Positions 34,842 through 47,498 are shown, counted from the stretch's first letter. The stretch is 64,000 nucleotides of DNA from Anisodus tanguticus (GCA_034509755.1 CM067545.1:43455062-43519061), one strand, 5' to 3'. The notes: generated by a model not told the origin, from the sequence alone. Numbers and translations: made by a program.

Positions 34842-37638
34842 TATAAGCACCCACCCTAACCCCTACTCATACAACATAAAAACATTGCGGAAGTAAATAC
34901 AGAAATTAAAGAAGTAAAAGAGAGGTAATTAACAAATCTTTAAATTAAATACATAGTCTGAAGAAAACCCTGAATAGATCCGGTAGTCATAAGTGCAAAG
35001 CTCTAAATATGAGTACAAGTCTGAATAGAAATAACTGTACTGTCTGAATGTAAATGACAGAATCATAAATATAGATGAAAGAGTTCCAGTATCGGGAATG
35101 CATCATCGGCTCACCCAGGACTCTCCAAGCAATTACCAACGAACTATTCTCGATCAACTGCTCCATCACCTCCTAACTCAGTACCTACACATGGAGTATA
35201 GGAAGCATAGAGTGAGTACGAGAAACACGTGTACTCAATAACATCGTCGATCGACCCTAGATATAACAGTGGCGAGGGTTGGTACTTTCTGACACCTCTC
35301 TACTAGTTAGTTACTTAGGCATAATAATAATCAGTTAACGAACCTAATAGTACATATACAGTTTAATAGTGTACAAGTTCTCTCATACTCTCAGGTTCAT
35401 ATAAGGTTCAGCCCAAACCCCATTCAGGGTGTCTAGACCTATAAAGACATTCCACTTAAGTCTCACAGTAAGGTTACGCATAAACTACTAGTATTCCTTC
35501 TATCAACCCAAAGATCACAAGTGTAACAGAATCCAACACCGAGCACATACAACATCAATTACATCATGATATGAATGAATGCAATGCATAACTATATGTA
35601 TGAATGCAAGTGGCCATATGTACCCGGTATACACATGGTGTTGCAGTAGCTATCACGTGACCTATAGAGGACTCATGAGGTCCATATACCCATCCAATCC
35701 CATCAGATACCAGCTCGAGGGCTAAATGTAATCATGTACCATATCCCTTAATTCGACTTCCTAAGCCATTCTCAGTAATATATCAGTAAGCCAATGCCAA
35801 TTATAGAATATATGAATGATATGGATATGTGTACACCATGCAATAACATAATTAGTATGATCAGAAGTATCAGATTCTATTCAAGTGTATAGAAGAGATG
35901 TAGAGTGATGAATGCATGAAAAATCAAAATACGAATATCATATCAACATGGCTACAATTACAAGTAAACAATAATCATACCAACCTAAGCAGATTTATGA
36001 ACCCCGCCCGTGGCCTGAAGGCTAAACACATAAACTCCTTCACATGTATTATTCTAGTTCATTAGTTACCCAAAGAAGTTCACCGATACCCATATTAGTG
36101 CTCATCACATCACTAATACAGGACCTCCAAATCCTCATTATTCCCCTTACTTCACTACATAGAGTACAGACACAAAAACGCTACACTGGAGTCTAGAAAG
36201 TCTCAACTTGCTTGAATAGAGCCGAAGAACTCACACGATAGCTTTCTCCTTTCGTTGAGCCTTCTCACGAGCCCACTCTAATCAATCATATCAATTATAT
36301 AAGATTACGGTCTAGTTGATACCCATAATCCCCAAGCTAATTTACAAAGGAACCTCATGCCCACATTATCAAATTACAATTTTTTTTTCTACCCAATTAG
36401 TACCAATACATGCTAGATAGTCATAGTCTCAAGTTAATTTAACAACAGACCCCAATTGGGTCTTCAATTTCATTATTTGGCAAAAGCTCCAATTCTAACC
36501 CTAAAATTTTCCCCCAATTCCCAAAAGGGTTTAAGCATGCAATTGATCAATTAAATATCATCTACTACTCCAATACGATCTTAGTTTATAATAATAATAA
36601 CAATAACAATAGTCCAATAATTAACCCCCAATTCCAAATTAAAGCTCTCTTATTCTCAACATAAGTCAATTCCTCATTTTCCACTCCCAAAACATGGATT
36701 AAAGCCTATAATAATGAACTACACCAATGAAAATGAGTAGGATTAGAGTCTAGGAGTTACCTAGGTGAAGAGCCTTGAATTTGTACCTTAAATCTCTCAA
36801 AAGTTGAGCTTAGGAACTTGGAAAAGGGAAATGGGGATAAGAAACTCATCTAGGGATTTTACCACTGCTGCTACAATCCCCCCTTCGCAATTGTGAGAGG
36901 CTGCTCGTGATCATGAAGGCTTAACCCGACCCAACCTCAATGGGCCCACCGCAATCTCGGAAGGGACCATGTAACTGTGAAGCATTGCGACTCACCCTTC
37001 TCAGACGCGTGTCCATGCGAGCGCGATCAACACCATTGCGATCAAGAGAGACTGATTTCACCAAGGCTCGCAATGGCACTCCCTCCTTCGCGATAGCGAA
37101 GAAGGAAACCAGATAGCTGACATCAAATTTTTTTGGTTTCTTCCTAACCTCGAACCGACACTCGAAAATCATTCGAAAGCCAAATAACACAAACTAAACA
37201 TGCATTCCTTTCCGAAAACACATTCCAGACACGCTCACGCACTCCTAATTCCAAAAAAAGTCTCTAAGGCTTGGGTTTGACTAAAGTCAACTCTTAAGTT
37301 CAAATTTCACAATTTTACAACCAAACCCCCAAAACTCACCAGGCTACATCGGGAACCGAACCATAGGCCCAACTAAGTCATAAACGTCATTCCAAAGCTA
37401 GTGAGACCAACAAAATGAAAAGAGCATATTTACCCAAAAGTCAACTATATGTCAAACTTCTCTATTATCTTAACTTGAAATTTCTCAAACCTACCAAAAT
37501 GAGCACGAAGCCTACCCGATCACCTTGGGAACTATGACACCTATATCCGCAAGTCACAAACAAGCATACAAAGGCTCGAGAAGGGTAATTTAGGGGTTTC
37601 TAAGCAAAGTAAGTAAAATGACTTTTTGAGTCATTACA
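34842..37638 (-). repeat. 5' LTR of the Tekay-like element
   Basis: Right edge 'gtcattaca' (TGTAATGAC on the minus strand) is clear. The left edge is placed at 'tataagcaccca', where the family's usual '...GGGTGCTTACA' end should be; one base is mutated, so the limit is approximate. The inner part has 'gcgatagcgaag'-type GC words often seen in such LTRs. It carries no gene. Confidence 0.7.
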
Positions 37639-39957
37639 GTTAATTTGAAATCATAACAATCCATCAAGATATTATTACGTAATGCTAGCCACAAAGCTAT
37701 TCTTGCAAAACCTCTCCTATCAGGCTCAAACTTAAATGGTGGCACTGAAAAATCTTATTTGTGTAAATCATCCTTAAGCTTATCATAATTGGATAATTTT
37801 CTAGAAATTGTAAAATAGGTTCAAACTAGCATAACTGGTAATACTATTCCATTTCAAAATATTAAAATAGTTTCTTTAGAAAATATTGATCTCACCCAAA
37901 TTATACCATAATAAGGTATAACACGCTCGTTGTCAAAGATAGTAACCCAACTAGGTTGTGGTCGAATTCCACAGGGAGTACGATGAGAAATGACTCCTAT
38001 TCATTTTGTATCATCCATTTACTAAGTGCTTTACTCCTAGGGTAACCAAATTATTTATTTGATTGTTTGTTTTAACTACTCAAATAATAACTTCAATTAT
38101 CAATTAATGTAACAACTAAGTTGGAGTGCTAGGGTTGTGACTTAATGCATGGAAGTGATGTTGGGTGTAATAAGTGTGGTATAGGCAACAGAGACTACTT
38201 TCTAGGTGGGAATTTCTCAATTGACCCACCTAATTTCACTTTAGGCTTTCTCAAGTTCTAAAGTATGGAATATGAGAACAACTCATTATTTACCCTTAGT
38301 TGATTCCCTTCTAATTAAAGATGGGATCATTAAATGGGGTTTAAAGTCCCAAGTCCTAATTAGTATATCTCTTTCCTAGATTCTAGTCTCCTTTTTTCAA
38401 ATTTGACTAGAGACAATACACATTAAATGAGTGTTTACAACCATCCCTTAAACAATAATCATGAGGGGTAATTAAATGCCACCTTTCTACAACCATTTCA
38501 TATGTATAAACTACCCCAACTACCACATTCTATTATTGTGTCCCAACCCCAACCTAAGTTCTAGCCACTCATAGAAAATAATAAATAAAATACTAAGCAA
38601 TAAATAAAGCAAGACATAATAAACATTACAGAAAGCTTACAATGATTTTTGTATTGATAATGGAGCTTGTCTCTACAAAGTTGGAACAATACTCAAGATA
38701 CTTGAAATGATAATGACAAACACTATATTGGATAAACTAGTAGATGAATAGTAAAGAGAAGATATAAAGTTGGTATGAAAGGTTGTTTCCATCACAAAAT
38801 CCTAGGCATCTATATATAAGGACCCAATTTTCGGACTTGACAAAATTACAAAAATGCTACCGCCTGACCACTCTGCGACTGCAGAATAGGATCGCAGAAT
38901 AGGTCTGAGGTCTGCAAAACAAGACTATGGTTCGCTGAGTGGGTCTTGATCTGGACTGTCCAGAATTGCGACTGAAAGTGCGGTCCACGGAACTGAACTG
39001 TGGTCCGCAGAAGTGCCCTGAAGCTTCGTAATCATAGTTGGACTTGAATTAGAGCAGTGGTTTATAGACCGAGATACGGTCCGCAGAATGGAAGTGCGGA
39101 CCGTAAACTAGGTCGCACTTTGAAGCTCCGAAGTTTTTTATCTACTGTTGAAATATGTGAGGTTGCTTACCATTCTGTGATCTGCAGTCTGGTTTTACGG
39201 TCCATAGAAGTGGTCTTCTCATCACTTCTTCCTTTTTTCAATACATTTGTCCATGTTTAAGCACTTTTCCTTGCTTTTGGTGTCCCAAGGTAAAAATTCT
39301 ACAAAACCCAAAATTACATAAGAAACATATACTATAAATGCACTAAGGAAAACAATAATTCATGAAATTGGTATCAAATGTGTTGTAATTTCTCGGGACA
39401 TCAAATATGTACAATCTCCAATAAATCGCACAAAATTAAGAAATTTGTCTTTTCTTTAACATAAATCATAGCCTCCATTGTCTCCATCCCACTCGTCGGC
39501 CAGTTATTTTTCGTCGGTTGTCGTCGACTGCCCCTGCTCAACGATGCTTCCCCTTGAAAATAAAATTCATGTTTAATTTTTTCTTCACTAAATTTTTTCA
39601 GCCAAAGATCTCTCCCATGTGTGTACACTTGTGTATCACTATATGTTATATTTATCATAAGTATATCAATATATACATTTTACATATGCATGATATAAGT
39701 GATATACATTTACATACACAAGGCATACCCATGACATACACAAATATATAGTGATATACATAATTGTACATTTGTTATATATTATGTTTATGTTATTATA
39801 TCTACAATAATACATAGGCCATACTACATACAACAAAGATACACAAAATATACCTGACATGCATTGAGACGCAATATACATATATTCATTTCCACCTCTA
39901 AAACAACCACCACAAAAACAATCATAGTCGCCACCATAAATCACTACAACACTGGAG
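37639..39957. other. Unassigned repeat-like region
   Basis: No coding motif. From 37920 it has a known plant-repeat texture ('gtcgaattccacagggag', 37972-37989). From 38860 to 39220 a degenerate short motif 'cggtccgcagaa' / 'gcggaccgtaaa' occurs in both orientations several times. It may be the untranslated part of an LTR element whose ends are outside recognition. The part 39600-39950 is rich in TATA/CATA words. Confidence 0.4.
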
Positions 39958-40560
39958 AATGAGAAGGAGGAAGAGGAGGAAGAGTAGGAGGAGCAGGAGT
40001 AGGAGCAGGAGAAGAAGGAGAAGAAGAAGAAGGGAACGAGGACGAAGAAGAAGAGAAAGATGAGGAAAAGGACGAGGACGAGGACGAGGAAGAAGAGGAA
40101 GATGAGGAAGAGGAAGAAAAGGAGGAAGATGAAGAAGAAGAGAAAGAGGAAAAAGAGGAAAAAGAGGAGGAAGAGGAAAAATAGAGGAAGAAGAAGAGGA
40201 GGAGGAAGAAGCGAAAAAGAAGGAGGAGGAAAATGATGAGGTGTAGGAGGAGGAAAAAGAGGAGGAAAATGAGGAGGAAGAAGATGAAGAGAAAGAGGAA
40301 AAAAAGAGGAAGAAGAGGAGGTGGAGGAGGAGTAAAAAGAGGAGGAAGGAGATGAAGAGAAAGAGGACGGGGAGGAGGAAGAATAAGAATAAGAAGATGA
40401 GGAGAAGAAAGAAGAAGATTAAGAAGAGGAGGATGCGGAATAAGAAGAAGAAGGAGGAGGAGGAAGAAGAAGCGGAAGACGAGGAATAAGAGGAAGAAGA
40501 AAACAAGAAAGAAGAGGATGAGGAAGTAGAAGAGAAATAGGAAAAAGAAGAACTTCCCTG
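39958..40560 (+). repeat. Polypurine (GA-rich) tract, about 600 bp
   Basis: The plus strand is almost pure A/G in GAAGAG/GAGGAA words with only isolated C or T. Such mirror-rich purine/pyrimidine tracts can form triplex (H-DNA). The 194-codon minus-strand frame over it (Ser/Leu/Phe only) is a by-product of the composition. Confidence 0.9.
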
Positions 40561-41137
40561 AATTTAAATCTGTGCGTCAGAGTTTAGATCTGACCATGGC
40601 AGTGTCTCTATTTTAGTTTAATAGATGACGAGGATGCAGAGCAAGGTATGAAATCACTAGCGAAGTTGGAGGACAAAGTCAGCGGTGGCTGGAGTTACAA
40701 CAACAGCTGGAGTAGAGGATGAGGTAGTTCGACGACTCGATTAGGGTAAGAGTTGTAGAGATTGATCAAATGTGAGCCTAAAATTAAGGTACCCATTATT
40801 CCTCTAAGTTGTTATTTTTTGAAAAGTGTTGTTATATAAAAAAACTAGGGTAAAGTATCTTTAAAATATGTAATCATGAACCCTTTTTCATTTACAGTGT
40901 AAAATTATTTATCATAATCCTACCAACTACTGGTCCATTTGAGCAACCTATGCTATAAATTTTTTGATGTTGTAGAGGCCAATTATAGGAGGGTAAAAAC
41001 ATAGCCACACTTGGTGATTTGATACTTGTCGTAGCCAATATAATTCACTCAAAGAACATCAATATCACGGATTACAAAATTTCACTTTTACACATTCTTA
41101 ATTCTACTCTTTTGAGCAACTTATAAGTTTGACTATT
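40561..41137. other. Unassigned spacer
   Basis: Mixed AT-rich sequence between the purine tract and the hAT-like element. No gene, repeat pair or motif is seen. Confidence 0.5.
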
Positions 41138-41636
41138 GTTATTAGCAGTGTTTTAAGAGGCGAGGCGTTTTACGCAGCACGGGGCGAAGCGTAAGTCCCA
41201 TGGATCTACAGAGCGTATGTCTCATGTATGTTCAATTTTATAATTTTATTACTAAAAAATAAGCAAAATAAAATTTTCATTAAAATTCTGCAAATAAATT
41301 CAAATAAATCATCAATTATATAAAATATTATTATTTGAGAAAGGTAACAACACAAAAAATGATAATAGCCTAGATAATATTTAACATGAAATCTTCGTTC
41401 ACTTCATCATCAATCTCCAGATCTATTGGTCCTTCCCACCCTCAACTAATATTTGCACTTATTTTATTTTTATATTCAAAAAAGAAGAAGGGTAAAAAGT
41501 GTAAGAGCAATGTAAAAAAAATGATAAAGTTGCTTCAGGAACATAGTGCTATGAAATCTCTATCATGTCAATTTAAGACATTATCATCTACGAAAGCTAC
41601 TTATGATAGTGTTCTTTTCTATGAGAGTTTCTTTAT

Positions 41637-41903
41637 TTATTTATATATTTTAGAAAAAATCACTACAAAATGAAAACATGATAACATAAAGTATAAATAT
41701 CATTACACCAATAATAAAAATCATATCCTATAACAAAAAATACTTTTAAGAACAATAAAAATTCAATTTAATGTCCGGGGCGTACGCCTTTACGCTTTTG
41801 GGCCGGGGCTTACGCCCTATGGATCTATGCCTTTCATTTGCGCCCCGGAACATTTTTGGTATGCCCCGCCCCCGGAGCTCGCTCCCAGACTCACACCGAA
41901 AAC
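41637..41903 (+). repeat. Duplicated right part of the hAT-like element, copy 1
   Basis: Runs from 'ttatttatatattttag' to 'caccgaaaac' and is repeated with about a tenth of bases different at 47241-47498. The two copies lie immediately outside the left and right ends of the copia element. Confidence 0.85.
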
Positions 41904-42315
41904 TGAAAGAAATAATCCCCTTGATTATTTTCATTGATTGAATAGATATATATACAAGTTCCAAAATAGGAGAATCATATTCCTATTCTATTCCTAAAAC
42001 CTTATTCTACCATAATTCTAACTATACAATTATGGTAAGTGTATATCCTAATCTAGGTAACAAATACACTACAATATACACAAAATATACTTTCCTTAAT
42101 ATACAAACTTGCCTACTACTTTGCTGGGTTGTTCCCGTGATAGGCCTCAGTGTCTTGGGCTACTGCCCACTGCTTTGTTGTTGCATCTTGGGCAACTGCC
42201 CACCGCCGTGTTTGGGCTGCCCACCGCTTTTCTTTGGGCCATCGTTTTCGTATACCTGTGATATATACTGATGTATATTCAGTGTATATCACGGATATAT
42301 TACCTTTGTTTAACA
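41904..42315 (-). repeat. 3' LTR of the RE1-like copia
   Basis: 412 bp, TGAAAGAAAT...TTTAACA. An inverted repeat GTGATATATAC / GTGTATATCAC (42258-42268 and 42282-42292) near the outer end can form a hairpin and is conserved in the other LTR. Confidence 0.85.
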
Positions 42316-42339
42316 CACCCCCGCAGTCATAGCGGGCGG

Positions 42340-43890
42340 TCATCGAACGCTGAGACTGTCCCAAAAATCTTCAAAGAGAACCGCTGGTAGACCCTTTGTA
42401 AAGATGTCTGCAATTTGATAACGAGACGGGACATGGCATACGCGAACGTGACCCTTTGCAACCTTTTCACGGACAAAGTGAATGTCCATTTCGATATGCT
42501 TAGTGCGTTGGTGTTGAACTGGGTTACCTGAAAGGTAGATGACACTAATGTTATCGCAATACACCAAGGTTGCCTTCTGAATGGGACAATGAAGCTCCAA
42601 AAGCAAATTACGTAGCCAACATGATTCGGAGACCACATTCGCTACCCCTCGATATTCTGCCTCTGCACTTGAGCGTGATAGAGTTGCCTGACGCTTTGCC
42701 GACCAGGAGACCAAGTTGTTGCCAAGGAACATACAGTAGCCAGAAGTCGACCGTCTGGTGTCGGGACAACCACCCCAATCAGCATCCGTGTAAGAGACAA
42801 GTGTGGATGTAGATGACGGATACAAGTGCAACCCATAGTCCAGTGTCCCCTGAATATACCGAATGATGCGTTTGATTGCATTCATGTGCTCAACTCTGGG
42901 ATCATGCATAAATAAACACACCTGCTGAACCGCATACATAATATTCGGTCTGGTAAAGGTAAGATAATGGAGGGCCTCTGCAAGACTGCGATAGCGGGTC
43001 GGGTCCTCGTATGGTGCACCTGCTGCGGCACTCAGCTTGGGGTTTGCATCAACTGGCGTGGAAGTGGACTTACAGGATGACATCCCAGCCTCTCTATGAT
43101 CTCAACAAGGATACTTTCGTTGAGACAAAAACAAGCCACCTGAATGACGCTTGACGGCAATCCCCAAAAAATAACTCAAAGGCCCTAAGTCTTTCATAGC
43201 AAATTCAGAATTGAACATGGTCATGATAGACTGGCGCAAGGCATCAGAAGAGGCAGTCAAGATGATATCAGCCACATACAACAGAATGTAGGCCAAGGAC
43301 GAACCACGGCGGTAGATGAACAAGAAATTATCTGACCTGCTGTGAGTGAACCCAATAGTTGAAAAAAGTCAGCAAACCTCGTGTACCAGGCCCTTGGAGA
43401 CTGCTTAAGCCCATATAAGGACTTCTTCAACAAACATACATGATGAGGACGGTTTGGATCCCTGAAACCCAACGGCTGATGTATATAGACTGTTTCCTTG
43501 AGATAACCATGTAGGAAAGCATTCTTGACATTCAACTGATGAATTGGCCAAGTCTTGGAAAGAGCCAAGCTAAGCACAGTGTGAATGGTAGCTGGTTTGA
43601 CCACTGGACTAAACGTCTCACCAGAATCTATCCCAACCTGCTGAGTCTTACCATCACCAACAAGTCGCGCCTCATGTCGAGCAAATGATCCATCTGAATT
43701 CTCCTTATGAGCAAAAATCCACATAGACCTGATAACATTAATACCATATGGATGGGGCACCAACTCCCACGTCTTATTATCAATAAGAGCATTATATTCA
43801 TCAGTCATAGCAATTTTCCAATTAGGGTCATTTAATGCGGACACAGGATTGCGGGGCAAGGGGGATTTAGAGACATCAGAATGTAAATTA
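42340..43890 (-). pseudogene. RE1-like copia RT and RNase H, catalytic residue altered
   Basis: RT starts in the frame 43859-43257 (WELVPHPYGINVIRSMWIFA, LNVKNAFLHGYLKETVYIHQ, LKKSLYGLKQSPRAWY), shifts near 43330 into the frame 43323-43102, and there reads ILLYVADIILTAS: the second residue of the catalytic Asp pair region is YVAD instead of YVDD (GCT for GAT, about 43274). RNase H in 43083-42340 is open, with DADWGGC, SSAEAEYR, CDNISV and the ADIFTKGLP tail. Frameshift, mutated active site and the short frames make reverse transcription by this copy unlikely. Confidence 0.88.
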
Positions 43891-45690
43891 AAATGTCTTT
43901 TAGGTGTAAAAATACTCCGCTGACTACGAGTGACTGGTCTATGACTCGAGGAAGGATTGAGGGGATTTTAGGAATTTTCTGGGCTCAGGACGAACTGGCC
44001 AGCAGGCAGTGGGCCTGCTGGCCCAAATCGGAAAACTGAATCATCAACTGGACCAGTTCCAGAATTGGGCTGGACTAGCCCAATTGCTTGGGACCGATCC
44101 AAGAATCGGAACCGGCATTGCTTGGCGATCGTGGGTCCAGCGGGCAGTGGGCCAGCGGGAGGATTTTGGGTGTGGGATATGTCCGAAAAATTCCGAATAA
44201 TATACGGGGATATTTGTTCATCCAAAAAATTATATGACCGAGGCTCGGGAGTATGAACTTTCGCAAAAGGAAATTGGGTTTCATAAAAAATGACGTGGCG
44301 ATTAATTATGATTTTATTGGAGGATAAATCAAAGCATTTATAACCACGATGATTAGACGGATAACCCAAAAATACACACGGGGTAGACCGAGCCTGAAGT
44401 TTGTTAATTGTGGTGGATGGGAATAATGGAAAACACAAGCACCCAAAAACCCGAAGATGAGAATAAGGAGGGTTCTTATTATACAATATTTGGAGGGGGG
44501 AAGAATATGTCAGACCTTTAGACAGAATTATGTTAAGAAGATATGTGGCCATTTGTAGAGCATGATGCCAAAAATATGGAGGTATGGAGGTATGGAGGCA
44601 TGAATTAAGAGAGTTCGGACAATGTTATTTATGGAACGAATTTTTCGTTTGGCCTTTCCATTTTGTGAAGATGTATGAGGACATGAAAACCGAAAATTGA
44701 TTCCATTATTAGCACAGAATTTCCTAAACTCCCTATTGTCATACTCTTTCCCATTATCACATTGAATATTTTTTATTTCTCTTTCGAATTGAGTACGGAT
44801 GAATGCTCTAAATTTGATGAAGACGGAAAACAATTGTGATTTATTCGCAATTGGAAACGTCCACAAAAATCTAGAATAATCATCTAAAAGAGAACATAAT
44901 ATCGATGACCCAATGAACTAAGAACAGGAGATGTCCATATGTCGCTATGAATAATATCAAATGACATTGAAGTATGAGAATTGGAGTCTACAAATGGAAA
45001 CTTAACAATTTTTCCTAATGAACAAGACTGACAAAGTGGAGTACGACTCGTACCCTTACAAGAAATAAAGCTATTTTTATCTAAAACTGATAAAATAGAA
45101 GAGCCCGGATGACCAAGGCGGGCATGCTAGACGGAAGGAGAAATGGTTGCAAAAGCTGACGGCCAGGCTTGACTCGATGGACTGACACTAGGCATGATAG
45201 GATAAAGATCCCCCTACTATCACACCTCATGAGATGACTCCCCGTCTTGAAATCCTTCACAGAGAAACCAAAAGGATCAAATTCAACAGAAACCGAATTG
45301 TCAGTGGTGAACTTTCTGACAGACACTAAGTTTTTAATCAATTTGGCGGCATGTAAAGTATTTTTCAAGATAAGGGCTGGATTGGGGGGAGACAACGTTT
45401 TCTGACCATAACCCTGAATTGGAATAGAGTTGCTATTACCAATAATTATACCCCGATGGGTGCTCAAATTGGAATAAGAGGAGAGAGTACCTGATTCGGA
45501 AATCATGTGAAGTAGTGGCCCCGGTGTCCATGTACCAATTTGGGTCCGGTTGAGTCAACCCCAACGTGTGCATCGCGGCCTCGATATCGGTCTGAGTGGG
45601 GCCTGCTACATGATGGGCTTGCGGAGGTCAAGGCCCAATAATTCCAGACCGTGACTGGGCTGGGCCGTAGCTGCTAGGACTGCCACTGCT
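43891..45690 (-). pseudogene. RE1-like copia protease and integrase
   Basis: The protease active site WYMDTGATTS reads on the minus strand near 45535-45505, then a frameshift leads into the frame 45506-45081, which covers the rest of the protease and the GAG-pre-integrase part. Integrase pieces: 44866-44528 (QCDNGKEYDN, HTSSQNGKAKRKI) and 44552-43968 (SPLQILYNKNPPYSHLRVFG, CVFLGYPSNHRGYKC). The family glutamate-region landmark and the C-terminal GYP...KGYKC motif are visible. Stops separate the pieces. Confidence 0.82.
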
Positions 45691-45692
45691 GG

Positions 45693-46646
45693 TTATTGGG
45701 CCTGAATTATTGGCCGCCCCCACCGGCCGCTGGACTGGACTGCTGGGAGTAGAAGGACTGCTGGCCCATGGCCCACTGCCCCAGCCCCACTGCCATGGGC
45801 CCCACTGCTGGGACTAGGGGGTGGTGGGCCACTGTTCGCTGGATAGGGCCCACCTCCTACTTGCTGACCACCGGAACCGCCACCCGAACCGCCGCGTTTG
45901 CCCCCGCGGTTTTTGTTATTATTCTTACGATTATTTTTGTCGCCACCATGATTATGGTTTTGGCCCGAATTATTAACAAAACACGAAGAACTTGGAGAGG
46001 ATGCCACCATGACGACGGGGCTTGCTCCGGTAGCCGCCTTTTTAGCCAAACCGGCTTCTTCCAACGTAAGCATGGAGTGGGCTTGATAGAAGTCAGGAAG
46101 AGGGTTGCTTTGGCGAAGGAGAGTTCCAACACCATTATAGGCCTCCGAAAGACCGGCAACCAAGTGTAAAACTAGATGATGATTTGTTATCGGTGCGCCA
46201 ACATTCCGGAGTTGATCGGCCAACTCCTTGAGTTTCTTACAATATGCAGAAACGTTTGGAAATTCGTCCATTCGAACTAGAGAGAATTCATGCTCGAGTG
46301 TGACGACACGTGAATGTTGGTTGTCTTGGAATATGTCACGCAATCTATTCCATGCAGCCATAGCCGTGGTATCCGGCTCAATAATCGTCTGTAGAAGATC
46401 CACCGAAATAGTGGTGTATATCCACCGGAGAACGGTAGCATCAAGAGTAATCCATAATTGAGGATCCTCCACTGGAAGAGGTGTAGCGGGAGGAATGATG
46501 TGATGAAGAACTTGAAGGGAGATAGCGTGAATTTTAAACAACTCCGCCCACGTCGCATATTGGACGTTTTCCATCTCAAGGACAATAGGGATACTATTCT
46601 TGACGTTAGAAACCATGAGGGCAGGATGAAAATTGTTCTTAGACAT
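45693..46646 (-). pseudogene. RE1-like copia gag (open, 317 residues)
   Basis: The frame is open from 46757, but the likely start is MSKNNFHPALMVSNV at 46646, because the preceding 37 codons are leader sequence. It has the Ty1/copia capsid-type domain (NVQYATWAELFKIHA; FQDNQHSRVVTLEHEF; LVLHLVAGLSEAYNGVG), followed by an Asn/Gly-rich basic tail (HGGDKNNRKNNNKN) with no CCHC zinc knuckle. Gag would form the particle around element RNA. As the one intact frame of a dead element it may still be translated if transcribed. Confidence 0.8.
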
Positions 46647-46806
46647 CTTGAAAGAACAAAAAAAGAAGGGAAATTTAAGAGAGGTTTTTGAGAGCGGAAG
46701 ACGAATTTTGGAAGAGAAACCCGAGGGGGGTGGGGTTCTCGGCCGAGAATGGTCCAAAAAACTTTAGGAGAGAATTTTTTTTGTAAAACCTAGTCTCTTG
46801 ATACCA

Positions 46807-47242
46807 TGAAAGAAATAACCCCCTTGATTATTTTCATTGAATGAATAGATATATATACAAGTTCCAAAACAGGAGAATCATATTCCTATTCTATTCCTAA
46901 AACCTTATTCTACCATAATTCTAACTATATAATTATGGTAAGTGTATATCCTAATTATGGTAAGTGTATATCCTAATCTAGGTAACAAATACACTACAAT
47001 ATACACAAAATATACTTTCCTTAATATACAAATCGCCCACCGCTTTGCCTGGGCTGTTTCCGTGATGGGCCTCAGTGTCTTGGGCCACCGCCCACTTGCT
47101 TTGCTTCTTGCGTCTTGGGCCACCACCGTCCACTTCTTTGTCTTTGGGCCGCCCACCGCTTTGCTTTGGCCATCTTCCTTCATATACCTGTGATATATAC
47201 TGTTGTATATTCAGTGTATATCACGGGTATATTACCTTTGTT
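46807..47242 (-). repeat. 5' LTR of the RE1-like copia
   Basis: 436 bp. Longer than the 3' LTR, partly because the unit 'aattatggtaagtgtatatc' is duplicated in tandem (about 46931-46975). The outer edge ends '...acctttgtt' and runs straight into hAT-like sequence without the family's terminal bases. Confidence 0.83.
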
Positions 47243-47498
47243 ATTTATATATTTTAGAAAAAATCACTACAAAATGAAACATAAATTATAAATATCATTA
47301 CACCAATAATAAAAATCATAATCTATAACAAAAATACTTTTAAAAACAATAAAAATTCAATTTAATGTCCGGGGCGTACGCCTTTACGCTTTTGGTCCGG
47401 GGCTTACGCCCTATGGATCTATGCCTTTCATTTGTGCCCCGGAACATTTTTGGTATGCCCCGCCCCCCGGAGCTCGCTCCCAGGCTCACACCGAAAAC
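47241..47498 (+). repeat. Duplicated right part of the hAT-like element, copy 2
   Basis: Second copy of 41637-41903, joined to the copia LTR at a 2-3 base overlap (TT/TTA). It leads into the true right inverted repeat of the hAT-like element, which copy 1 lacks. Confidence 0.85.

Larger units (their letters stand above)
30073..37638 (-). mobile_element. Degenerate Tekay/Del-type (chromodomain) gypsy element
   Basis: Read leftwards: a large 5' LTR (34842-37638), gag with a CCHC knuckle, protease, RT, RNase H, integrase and a chromodomain-like tail, then the 3' LTR, of which only ~350 bp remain (30073-30421). Both LTRs carry the shared block from 'ttaagttcaaatttcac' to 'gag(tc)ttaca'. Gene order with integrase after RT-RNase H is typical of gypsy. 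Many stops and frameshifts make it a dead, older copy. The primer site next to the 5' LTR is mutated beyond clear recognition. Confidence 0.9.
41904..47242 (-). mobile_element. RE1-like Ty1/copia element (near complete, inactivated)
   Basis: Read leftwards: 5' LTR 46807-47242, primer site TGGTATCAAGAGAC on the minus strand (46806-46793), gag, protease, integrase, RT, RNase H, purine tract (CTGCGGGGGTG on the minus strand, just right of 42315) and 3' LTR 41904-42315. All domains are recognisable in a few frames, much less decayed than the other elements, so it is fairly young. Inactivating changes include a frameshift after the protease active site, a stop-rich integrase and an RT motif YVAD. 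The outer end of the 5' LTR lacks the last ~5 bases ('taaca'), and no short target duplication is present. Confidence 0.88.

Noticed and set aside
39922..40506. 194-codon minus-strand frame of Ser/Leu/Phe
   Set aside because: Translation of the purine tract; composition only, no domain or gene signals.
45768..46169. 133-codon plus-strand frame
   Set aside because: Antisense shadow of the copia gag frame.
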